The notes beneath the pieces were generated by a model. The model had not been told where the DNA came from. It did not search any database and saw only the letters and a program-made list of their open reading frames with translations. 64,000 nt of DNA. Source: Stomorhina lunata. Its lineage: Eukaryota > Arthropoda > Insecta > Diptera > Rhiniidae. Made by a program: the position numbers and the translations under genes. Shown in pieces: positions 21,913 to 32,358 of the stretch (positions are counted from its first letter, which is position 1; every line of letters starts with the position of its first letter). The stretch is taken from the NCBI GenBank assembly GCA_933228675.1, contig OW121744.1, forward strand, positions 57,679,775 through 57,743,774, written 5' to 3'.

Positions 21913-22913
21913 TTGAAATAGGTTTTTTTGGTTTTTGTTGGCTGCTCGTATTTTTTGTTTTGTTTTTTTAATTTTTTTATTGGAATTTATTGTTAATTAT
22001 TTTTTATAGGTATTTTTTTGTAGTTAAAATCTAATTAAAAGTTGTTCTAGTTGTTGTTTTGTATTTTTTAAGTGTCTTCTTTTCTTGAGGTAATAATTGA
22101 CTTGTTTCTTATTTTATTATCAAAAGTTGTTATTAATTAATTAATTAATTTGTGATTTAAAATTCTAGGAATTTAATTTAATACAGAGAACACACACAGA
22201 AAACTATTCATATGTAAGTAATTAGATATTTAATTATTTATAAATAATTAGATATTTAATTATTTATTTAAGAGATAGAGAGATATAGAAAAATGGAAAT
22301 CAAATGATCATTACGAACAAATCAAATTAAACAAATAAACAAAAAATATAACTAACATGATTTTCCAAACCAATGAATGACTTTATTAAATAGGGATTAT
22401 AAACAATTAATTTATTATAATAACAATAATAAAGTTCAAAATAATGATGATCATAATGAGGATAAAAATTAACAAAAAGAGCTCAAACCTAATTTGCATT
22501 GCCACTAAAATTGTTAATTAAAAAAAAGGAAAATAAACTCAATATTCATTTAGTTATAAATATTTTAGGTAATTTTAGGCTAAAAAAAAAATAATTATTC
22601 ATATTTTTGCTTTAATTTATTAAATTTTTATTGTCCAAGATTCATAAAAGTTTTTGTTCTTTTTTTAGTTATAGATTGATTATCACCAAAATAGATTTTG
22701 CCCGAACACTTACGTACTATTGGCCCCATAATTTCATATTAATATTGTTTTTTCTTTAAAATATTTTATAAAAATTATAAGTTTTTGCATTTTTTTAAAT
22801 TTTAGTTAATTATCAATTTTATAATTAATAATTTTATGTTTATAAATATTAGTTTTGTTGTTTTTCTTAGTTTCTCTTAGTAACAAAAATAAATCAAAAA
22901 AGTAAAAAATATT
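21913..22913 (-). other. Upstream intron, AT-rich
   Basis: No element or RNA gene recognised. A GC-richer island ends in a second consensus donor on the minus strand (GTAAGTG, 22704-22710); see findings for a possible upstream exon. Confidence 0.5.
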
Positions 22914-23120
22914 AAAGTCGGTCTAGGTCCGACCTTTGGATACCCTACACCACTGAGGTCAAATGTGTTCTAATAGTCAGCAAATTGATAACTTTATGCT
23001 TTGAAACTTAATTTTGCCATTATCAAAACGGTTTTGCAAAATATATACATATATTTAAACCAGTTCCGTCATTAGGTCTCATCTGAGATCTGGGGTCAAA
23101 TGTGCAATTGAGCAATTTGA
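22914..23120 (-). mobile_element. DINE-like element, 3' end (subfamily 2)
   Basis: AAGTCGGTCTAGGTCCGACC is the family's 3' hairpin read in reverse, followed by GGATACCCTACACCACTGAGG. The matching other end (AGTGGTGTAGGGTATAAAA) is at 26468-26487, so the element seems to be split by about 3 kb of later sequence. The subterminal motif CTACACCACT distinguishes it from the CTTCACCACT copies. Confidence 0.6.
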
Positions 23121-23850
23121 TTTTTGTTTATATCTGTGGCAATATGGAAGAGTACCTTAAGTCGACATAAGAGAGAATTGAGTTAAGACGTCTATTGCAT
23201 TACAGAAGAAAAGGCGCTTAAATGTGTTTAGTCCGTTTAAAAAAATTCGGGTTTTTATCAATGTTATGTACGTTTACTATTAAGCTTAAGTTTTCTGAGT
23301 CAATAATGCATTGATCAAAACAACTTATGTACATATATTTTTGTGCACATATTCAGATTTTTCTTTCATCATATAACGATTTTGCTTAACTTCACTTAAG
23401 CTGTTTAAATGGTGACCTTGAAAAAATGTCATTATTTTTAAATAACTTATGTTTTAATAAAACTATACAATATATAATTTTTATTTAAACAGAACCGCTC
23501 AAAGTTACTTAAGGTCCAGTTCAACGCAAATTTCAGTTTCGAAAAAGAGCTTAAGTACAAAAAACTTAAAATCTACTGAATTTAACAATATTTGTTTAAA
23601 ATATATATTCTTCTCCTCGAATAAACATGTTACCAATATATTAGTTCATAAATTATTCGCAGAAATCAAGCAAAAGAAAAATTACACAAAATTGATGATA
23701 TCTCAAAACTTCAATTTTCGACTTAAGTTTTTTTTTGCATATTGCCACAGATATGTAAAATTATTATAATAAAGTGGTTTCTGAATTTATCTTTTGACGT
23801 ACAATTGTTTTTGTACTTGTTTTTTTCCCATATAACCATTTATTTTTATT
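23121..23850. other. Non-coding interior
   Basis: AT-rich, no recognised coding sequence. Lies inside the split DINE-like element. Confidence 0.35.
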
Positions 23851-23866
23851 GTATCCATATGGATAC
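23851..23866. repeat. 16-base palindrome, copy 1
   Basis: GTATCCATATGGATAC, a perfect palindrome. The same 16 bases recur at 25565-25580 and 26115-26130, with different flanks. Confidence 0.8.
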
Positions 23867-24129
23867 AGTCAACTGTAATGGCGTCTGACAATCTTTGAGC
23901 CAAATTAATGATTTAGATATCGACTTATTATTGCTTTTTAAGATCTTCTGAATCATTTTTATTAGTATGTGGAAAGTGAAGGAAGATTAAACTGAAAAAT
24001 GTTTGTGTTTACTTTTGTTCAGTTGATAATCTAACTTTTACCTTTGATTTACAAACATAATTCGTAATGATTGTGTTTGTAAAATAGTTAATAATGCGAG
24101 GCTTTTGATCTATCTAAAAGTAGGGATAC

Positions 24130-24176
24130 TCCTCCTGAAGATGATGGCATAACCAACCATCGAAATGCGTCGAGGA
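24130..24176 (+). ncRNA. Hammerhead ribozyme motif, type I, copy 1
   Basis: All parts are in order: stem I strand TCCTC (24130-24134), core CTGAAGA (24135-24141), one extra T, stem II GATGG (24143-24147) with CCATC (24157-24161), core GAAA (24162-24165), a very short stem III around GC (TGCGT), cleavage triplet GTC ending at 24171, and stem I strand GAGGA (24172-24176), the exact complement of TCCTC. Minimal stem III is a known feature of hammerheads of Penelope-like elements, reported to cleave as dimers. The extra T before stem II may weaken it. Assignment is from sequence and pairing only. Confidence 0.75.
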
Positions 24177-24287
24177 ATTAGTTGTCCCCACAAACATTTA
24201 TAATCAATCATTACATAATTCGTAATTATTGTGTTTGTAAAATAGGTAATAATGCGAGGTTTTCGATCTATCTAAAAGTAGGAATAC

Positions 24288-24334
24288 TCCTCCTGAAGAT
24301 GATAGCCTAACCAACCATCGAAACGCGTCGAGGA
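24288..24334 (+). ncRNA. Hammerhead ribozyme motif, type I, copy 2
   Basis: Same layout 158 bases on: TCCTC (24288-24292), CTGAAGA (24293-24299), stem II GATAG (24301-24305) against CCATC (24315-24319) with one A-C mismatch, GAAA (24320-24323), CGCGTC (24324-24329) with a C-G pair in stem III where copy 1 has T-G, and GAGGA (24330-24334). Core and stem I are fully kept; stem II is damaged. Confidence 0.7.
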
Positions 24335-24839
24335 ATTGGTCATCCCCAGAAACATTTTTTGGTTGTTATCAATAAAGTGTTAATTACCTTAATTAATAAA
24401 TGGAATAGATAGGGATAAGTGCGAATATTTTTTTGGGTAAAAAGCCATTTTTATAAATGACTTTCTGTAGAGATATCTAAATCCGGAACAATTGATATGA
24501 AATTCACGATATGGTTTTAGCCGTTCGCAGATGAAAAGTGAGACAGATTGTGAATAATATTTGGATATGAGAAAGCCGTATTCGCAAATAATCACTGGGT
24601 TAGTTCACCAATAAAGAATTGGTGAACTTTTGTTTGGGATATATGCGGTATAATCCACATTGACTACCTTCAAAAGGAAAACAATCAATGGGTCAATTCG
24701 ATGAAGAGTTGAAAAAGAAACGGCCTCATTTGGACAAACTCATTTTCTTTAGTAACATTATTGTTAGAATTGGTATTATCTTAAAATTTCAGACCTAAAT
24801 ATTGTCCTGTGGAAGACCTATTGGTCGATAGTTTTTTTT

Positions 24840-25370
24840 GACACATTTTGCTTTCGAGCTGCGCATTTGGAACAGTTAGGTTTGTAAACCTTTTGTGCAC
24901 CGCATATATAGCAGAATATTGTTATTTCCTTTAAGCAGTGGTCAATCTTATCGAAATTCCAACATTTGCGCGAAGATTCATTGCTTTGTAGGCTAAATTA
25001 ATACCATCAGTGTCAGGATTGTCTATATTTCTGGAGACAGTTTCTGAAATGTATCTATGAGGCATATTTAGGTTATCACTCCAAAAACCTATTACCTAAT
25101 TTGAACTAACTTTCGTAGGTGATAAATAAAACAAATATTGTCGGATCTCGGGGAGCAAACTTCTTGCCAAGATACCGATAAGCTCGGTATCAGAAATCGG
25201 ATCAGGAAGTCGATCCATAACTGCTAGTTCGGTATCAAAAAATGAGTTGAATGACTCTCCTGGCTTCTGTTTCCTATTCCTAACTTCCTCTCTGATGTCA
25301 AACGAGCCTTTAGCATCTGTATGGATTTTTTTTGGACATCCCATACTAGTCTCGAGCCTTACCTGCTAAT
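24840..25370 (-). pseudogene. LTR-retrotransposon gag remnant with zinc knuckles
   Basis: On the minus strand the 25344-25096 frame includes REEVRNRKQKPGESFNSFFD and DTELIGILARSLLPEIRQYL, the pattern of Ty3/gypsy-type gag (R-x-R-x-QGP-E-S, YFD, then LI-x-L-x-NLLP-x-LR). Farther along, at 24990-24845, a second frame gives CWNFDKIDHCLKE and FCYICGAQKVYKPNCSKC: a decayed and a mostly intact CCHC-like knuckle. No protease, RT or LTR is recognised. Frames are broken between the parts. Confidence 0.65.
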
Positions 25371-25564
25371 AGGAGATGTAAATTCTTAAAAATGACTTTA
25401 AAGTCACAATTGAATGTATCTCTAGTTAGAGATTTAAGGCGATTCTTCACACTTAGCGCGTAGTGACTATTAGTTATTAACCAATCCAAAAAAAAATGGC
25501 TTTGTTGCATTAAAAGTTTTTTTGTTTAAGAAAAAAAGCTTTGCAAACTTTTTAAACATTATTT

Positions 25565-25580
25565 GTATCCATATGGATAC
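25565..25580. repeat. 16-base palindrome, copy 2
   Basis: GTATCCATATGGATAC; here the symmetry extends to 22 bases (TTT before, AAA after). Confidence 0.8.
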
Positions 25581-26114
25581 AAACCAAAGTTGCGGTTGTA
25601 AATGATAAACAGTTGATTTTTTATTTATATGAATTGAAAAAAAAAATGAATCATAACTTTTTCAATTGGAACTGTTTTACACACATCATTTGTACTTGAT
25701 CATTTTGTCTTAAAATTTCTTTTGAACTTGTATTCACGTTCACACACGTTCACACGCGAACATTTTCTTCATCAGTTTTCATTTTAACTTCCTTTAATTT
25801 CATACAAATTTGAAAAATTTTCGTAAATTTGATAGTACGATCAGGTTTGTAACAACTTCAATTCTGTCAGCTTTTTTTTTCATACGAACTCAAGACTTGA
25901 TGAGCCAAACCTGACTGGTGTGAAAGTAGACTTTATGCTAAATTTAATTTTAATTAAATTTTATATATAAAGAAAATATTTATTGAATTTGATTTCAATA
26001 CAAAAAATGGATTAGCACCATCAAAATTAGTACATTTTGGTTAAAACTAATGAAATAATAAAAACGAAAATTTTTAATTATGTACTAGCATTTTCTTTAC
26101 CGTAACCAAAATAT

Positions 26115-26130
26115 GTATCCATATGGATAC
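26115..26130. repeat. 16-base palindrome, copy 3
   Basis: GTATCCATATGGATAC, just before the DINE-like 5' segment. Confidence 0.8.
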
Positions 26131-26139
26131 CATCCAAAA

Positions 26140-26487
26140 TACAGATTAACATTAGATTTGTTTGACCAACCCAATAAAAACTTGTAGCAAAAAGATTAAG
26201 TGACTTATGATTTTGCATAGGACCTATAGTGAAATATGGACCGATTCCACAACATTTCTTTTGTAATTTTGGCTGTAAACCACCAAGTCCTATGAGAGGT
26301 ACTCTAAATAACGGACATCTCAATTGCTAGCGCCAAATTTTAACAATTATCGTTAACATGGACCGTTTTGACAGACATATTAAAATCAAATCGAGAAGTG
26401 ATTTTGAGTCGGCCGTTATAATTAAATTGGTAAAACATATCTGCACAAACTTATAATACCCTTCTCTCCCATAGTGGTGTAGGGTAT
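26140..26487 (-). mobile_element. DINE-like element, 5' end (subfamily 2)
   Basis: Contains the GGACCTATAGTGAAATATGG and GTACTCTAAATAACGGAC interior signatures, the TCTGCACAAACTTATAATAC segment and the terminal AGTGGTGTAGGGTATAAAA. Pairs with 22914-23120. Confidence 0.6.
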
Positions 26488-28290
26488 AAAATAATTTCGT
26501 TACCTTAATTAAATTGTTTAGTAATTAATTATACAAAATATTTTTTAGTTTAAAAAAATTCTCTATAAAAAGGTTTTTATTTTTTTTTAGAATTTGTTAT
26601 AAATTTGGTTAATTATATATTTTTTTAAATTTAATAAGTGATTAAAAAAAATTGTATACATATAGATTTTGGCAAGCTGTTAAGTTTTAGTCGCTTCTAG
26701 GGTCCAAGTCCATTGAAGTCTAAGTCGTATCGTATATAAAACAAACGTACAAACGTGTATTTATTTATGTATGAAAGTCTTTAAGAGATAAGTGTAAATA
26801 GGGGTGAAGTGAGTAAGATTAATTGACAGTTAGCAAGAGAGATAGAAAGAGAGAGAAAGAGTTATTTATGTGTCTTAGGGTGAAGAGTTAAAGATGGTTT
26901 TTAAAGGCAAAGAGAAATGCCAAATGATTTGGGAGTTTTAATGTATGAATGAAAATTTTAATTTTATTTGTTAATTTTAAAAATTTCTTAGCTTTTTTTC
27001 AATGCTTTTTGTAAATGTGTTTATTTTTTATTTTTCATTTATTTATTGTGTCAACTAAAAATTAAAAATAAAAAATAACCATAATAAATAATAATTATAA
27101 AGAAATTATAATTAAATATTTAACAATATATTATAAGAAATTTGGATGCATTTTAATTAAAAACCAACGTGCATATAAAAAAAATACAAAAGAATTTACT
27201 TCAATTCTTTTTGGCAGTGAAAGAGAGTTAGAGAGAGAGAGAGAGATAACAACATAAATTTAACAAAAGTTCGAATTAAAAATAAAATAACAAATTAAAC
27301 TGACAGAGACAGAAATATTAACGTTTTTTATACAATTATAAGAGTAACACACAGAGAGAACAGAGACAGAAAGAGAAACATTTAAATGATGAAATAATAT
27401 ATTTTAAAACGGCTTAAGAAGAGAAATAAAAATTTCAGCAGTACCGAAGAAAAACTTATTTACAATAAAATTAAATTTAAATTGAGAACAGTGTTGCCAA
27501 ACAATTACGATTTTAAATATTTACAATATGTATATAAAACTAATATAATTTCGATTTTTTTTCCAAAATTGTAGTTTTTTGTAACCCTTAAACAGAGATG
27601 CCCATCATTACGGTTTTGCTAGCACTTGTGATAAAAGTTGTTGTTGTTGTTATACATGTGCATAAATCGTTATGTACTGGGCATCACTGCCCTTAAGCTT
27701 GTTTCATATATATTACGCATAAGCTCCATAATATTTTTAAGCTTTCTTTTGTATTCGGACAAAGTAATTAAATTTAAAATAGTTCGAAATTGAATTTTGT
27801 CTAAGTTCAACATTAAGTTCATATTTATGAAATATTTAGGAAAAAAATTATATTTTTGTAAATTTTGAGTGCAACATTAGTAAAAAACTTAAAAAAAAAA
27901 TCTAATGTAAATCGCGTCAACTTTTCTGTGTTTTCGGCATTCGGTGATATCAGAGCTAATGCCAAATATGGACTAACTAACATGAATTTTCGGTCATCGT
28001 TTTATATTTATCTAGGCAAAGTTTAAGATTTACCTTACGGGTACTTTTATAATTGGGAAGGTGAGGTTTGACCAAATATGGACTTAGTTTAACAAAATTT
28101 GGTATACCGATTTTAGCTACTATAAACAAAATTTTTGCCAAACTTGGACGGACGTACCTAGCCAATTAGACTGATATTGCAAGACTAATATTTTTTTTTA
28201 TTAAGGCTGATTAGACTTTATTTCTAAGGTCCTATCAAAGGTTTATTTTTGATTCTATGGTGTGGTCCGTTTTTGAGAAAATTTTACTAT
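26488..28290. other. AT-rich non-coding with GA tracts
   Basis: No gene recognised. Purine tracts (GA)n lie at about 26836-26862 and 27217-27246. A GTTGTTGTTGTT tract lies near 27640. Confidence 0.45.
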
Positions 28291-31200
28291 AATGTCAGAT
28301 TTGAAAAATTTCCTACAAAAATACAAAATTTTTGTAAAATTTTTTATAAAAGTAAGAAATTTTTAAAAAAATTCGTTAAAAAACTATGAAATTTAAAAAA
28401 AAAAATCTTACAAAATTAGGAAATTTTTGAAAATTTCCTATGAAAAAATGAAATTTTATGAATTTTATGAATTTTTTATAGGAAATTTTTTCAAAAATTT
28501 CCTCTTTTTATAGGAATTTTTTCAAGAATTTCCTATTTTTATAAGAAATTTTTCAAAAATTTCCTGTTTTGATAGGAAATTTTTCAAAAATTTCCTATAA
28601 AAATAGGAAATTCTTGAAAAATTTCCTATAAAAATAGGAAATTCTTGAAAAATTTCCTATAAAAATAGGAAATTCTTGAAAAATTTCCTATAAAAATAGG
28701 AAATTCTTGAAAAATTTCCTATAAAAATAGGAAATTTTTGAAAAATTTCCTATAAAAATAGGAAATTTTTGAAAAATTTCCTATAAAAATAGGAAATTTT
28801 TGAAAAATTTCCTATAAAAATAGGAAATTTTTGAAAAATTTCCTATAAAAATAGGAAATTTTTGAAAAATTTCCTATAAAAATAAGAAATTTTTGAAAAA
28901 TTTCCTATAAAAATAGGAAATTTTTGAAAAATTTCCTATAAAAATAGGAAATTTTTGAAAAATTTCCTATAAAAATAGGAAATTTTTGAAAAATTTCCTA
29001 TAAAAATAGGAAATTTTTGAAAAATTTCCTATAAAAATAGGAAATTTTTGAAAAATTTCCTATAAAAATAGGAAATTTTTGAAAAATTTCCTATAAAAAT
29101 AGGAAATTTTTGAAAAATTTCCTATAAAAATAGGAAATTTTTGAAAAAATTCCTATAAAAATAGGAAATTTTTGAAAAATTTCCTATAAAAATAGGAAAG
29201 TTTTGAAAAATTTCCTATAAAAATAGGAAATTTTTGAAAAATTTCCTATAAAAATAGGAAATTTTTGAAAAATTTCCTATAAAAATAGGAAATTTTTGAA
29301 AAATTTCCTATAAAAATAGGAAATTTTTGAAAAATTTCCTATAAAAATAGGAAATTTTTGAAAAATTTCCTATAAAAATAAGAAATTTTTGAAAAATTTC
29401 CTATAAAAAAAGGAAATTTTTGAAAAATTTCCTATAAAAAAAGAAAATTTTTGAAAAATTTCCTATAAAAATAGGAAATTTTTGAAAAATTGCCTATAAA
29501 AATAGGAAATTTTTGAAAAATTGCCTATAAAAATAGGAAATTTTTGAAAAATTTCCTATAAAAATATGAAATTTTTAAAAAATTTCCTACAAAAATAGGA
29601 AATTTTTGAAAAATTTCCTATAAAAATAGGAAATTTTTGAAAAATTTCCTACAAAAATAGGAAATTTTTGAAAAATTTCCTATAAAAATAGGAAATTTTT
29701 GAAAAATTTCCTATAAAAATAGGAAATTTTTGAAAAATTTCCTATAAAAATAGGAAATTTTTGAAAAATTTCCCATAAAAATAGGAAATTTTTGAAAAAT
29801 TTCCTATAAAAATAGGAAATTTTTGAAAAATTTCCTATAAAAATAGGAAATTTTTGAAAAATTTCCTATAAAAATAGGAAATTTTTGAAAAATTTCCTAT
29901 AAAAATAGGAAATTTTTGAAAAATTTCCTATAAAAACAGGAACTTTTTGAAAAATTTCCTATAAAAATAGGAAATTTTTGAAAAATTTCCTATAAAAATA
30001 GGAAATTTTTGAAAAATTTCCTATAAAAATAGGAAATTTTTCAAAAATTCCCTATAAAAATAGGAAATTTTTGATAAATTTCCTATAAAAATAGGAAATT
30101 TTTGAAAAATTTCCTATGAAAATAGGAAATTTTTGAAAATTTCCTATATAAATATAAATTTTTTGAAAATTTCCTATGAAAAAAGGAAATTTTTGAAAAA
30201 TTACCTATAAAAAAAGGAAAGTTTTGAAAATTTTCCCATTAAATAGGAAATTTTTTAAAAACTTCCTATAAAAATGGGAAATTTTTGAAAAATTTCCTAT
30301 AAAAGTAGGAAATGTTTAAAAAATTTCCTATAAAGATATGCAATTTTTGAAAAATTTCCTATAAAAATAGGAAACTTTTGAAAAATTTCCTCTAAAAATA
30401 GCATATTTTTGAAAAATTTCCTATAAAAATAAGATATTTTTGAAAAATTTCATATAAAAATAGGACATTTTTGAAAAATTTTCTATAATAATAGGAAATT
30501 TTTGAAAAATTTCCTACAAAAAAATTTTGAAAAATTTCCTATCAAAATAAGAAATGTTTAAAAATTTCTTATAAAAATATTATACACTTTTTTAAAAAGT
30601 CCTATAAAAATAGAAAATTTTTGAAAAAATTCCTATAAAAATAAGAAAACTTTGAAAAATCTTCAATAAAAATAAGAAATTAAAAAAAAAAAAATTCCTA
30701 TAAAAATAAAAATGTTTTGAAAAATTTCCTTTAAAAATATAAATTTTTAAAAAATTTCCTATAAAAATATTAAATTTTGAAAAAAAGTTTCCTATAAAAA
30801 TAGGAAATTTTTAAAAATTTACTATAAACATTTTTCTGATTTTTAAAGAAAATTTTTTAAGAATTTAATATTTTTATAGGAAATTTTTCACAAATTTTGT
30901 ATTTTTTTAGGAAAATATTTAAAAATTTCGTATTTTAAAGAATATTTTTCAAAAATTTCTTACTTTTATAAAAAAAAAAATCAAACATTTTTTTTTAAAG
31001 TTTCTTATTTTTGTTAGAATTTTTTTAAATTTCATATTTTTAAAAGAAATTTTTCAAAAATTCCTATTTGAAAAGAAACTTTTCAAAAATTTATTTTTTT
31101 TTATAAGAAAATGTTTAAAAATTTCTTATTTTTATAAGAAGTATAAGTAAGTTTCTTAATTTTGTAAGAAATTTTTTTTAAATTTTTTCAAAAATTTCTG

Positions 31201-31910
31201 ATTTCTATAAGAAATTTTTCAAAAATTTCTTATTTTTATAAGAAATTTTTCAAAAATTTCTTATTTTTATAAGAAATTTTTCAAAAATTTCTTATTTTTA
31301 TAAGAAATTTTTCAAAAAACTTTTTTTTTTAAAAGAAATTTTTCAAAAGTTTCTTAGTTTTAGAAGAAATGTTTCAACATTTTTTTATTTGTTGAAATTT
31401 AAAATTTTTCAAATATTCCTTTTTTTTATAAGAAAATTTCTTAAATTTCTTTTTCAAAAATTGCATATTTTTTAAGAATTTGTTTATTTTTATAAGAAAT
31501 TTGTCAAAAATTTTTTTAATTTTATGAGAAATTTTTCAAACATTTCTTATTTTATAAGAATTTTTTTCAAAAATTTTACAAAAATTTCTTATTTGTTTAA
31601 GAAATTTTACAAAAATTTCTTATTTGTTTAAGAAATTTTACAAAAATTTCTTATTTTTATAAGAAAATTTTCAAAAATTTCTTACTTTTATAAGAAATTT
31701 TTCAAAAATTTCTTATTTTTATAAGAAATTTTGCATAAATTTCTTCTTTTTATAAGAAATTTTTCAAAAATTTCAATAATTTCTTATTTTTTAAGAAAAT
31801 TTTTAAAAATTTCTTATTTTTATAAGAAAATTTTCAAAAATTTTGCATTTTTATAGGAAATTTTTCTAAAATTTCCTATTTCTAAAAAAAGAAAATTTTT
31901 GAAAAATTTC
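28291..31910. repeat. Tandem array, 31-base palindromic unit, with orientation switches
   Basis: Same dyad unit as at 303-860. Diverged left flank to about 28590, mostly in the inverted orientation (central C, T-spacer); a homogeneous core in the plus orientation (about 28595-30120, around 50 units); a diverged plus-orientation stretch to about 30830; then about 1 kb in inverted orientation with AAGAAA/TTTCTT in place of GGAAA/TTTCC; and a last flip near 31885. Period stays at 31 bases, so reading frames do not stay open. Confidence 0.9.
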
Positions 31911-32085
31911 CCATAAAAGCAGAAAAAATAGGAAATTAAAAAAAACCTATAAATAACAAAAATTTTGGTTACGGAAATAGGAAAACTAACCGACAAAAAG
32001 CAGAATTCTTGTTCACGCATTGTGAGTTCACACATATCGGCTTACACAAGGTACTTTTTGGGCACTAAAAACATCAGGGCCAAAT

Positions 32086-32358
32086 TGCGGTATTCGAGCA
32101 AACCTTAAGTATAATCAAAATTATTTACAAGATGCACAGTTTGCTATTTTTTTAAAGTTATTTGCCAAAAGATGAACAATAGTAAAAGTGTTTTAATTGA
32201 ACTATATGTTTTTAAAAACGCATCAAAATGGATAAAAAATTTCAATAAAACTTTTGCATCGAAGTAACTTTGAACATCCCTAAAGTATACTTCACAATAT
32301 TCGCTTAAAAGTCTGAGTTTTCGGTCGATATCGAATGTGGTAATTTGGCCCCAGGTTA
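32086..32358. mobile_element. TIR element family B, copy 3 (short)
   Basis: Left end CAGGGCCAAATTGCGGTATT; right end the reverse complement of TGGGGCCAAATTACCACATT followed by CGATATCGACCGAAA. Shares the TIR with 7408-7730 and 39735-40063 but has a shorter, different interior. Non-coding. Confidence 0.55.

Larger units (their letters stand above)
24055..24356 (+). repeat. 158-base tandem pair carrying hammerhead motifs
   Basis: Copy 1 is about 24055-24212, copy 2 about 24213-24356 (3' end shortened). Matching landmarks are exactly 158 bases apart: ATAATTCG at 24057 and 24215, and CTGAAGA at 24135 and 24293. The copies differ by scattered substitutions only. Each holds a complete hammerhead-ribozyme core (separate entries). 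Direct repeats with a hammerhead in each are what pseudo-LTRs of Penelope-like elements and retrozymes look like. No GIY-YIG or Penelope RT frame is visible nearby. Confidence 0.75.

Noticed and set aside
24055..24356. LTR pair of the neighbouring gag relic
   Set aside because: Too short, directly adjacent rather than flanking the gag, on the other strand sense, and lacking TG..CA ends; the hammerhead cores point elsewhere.
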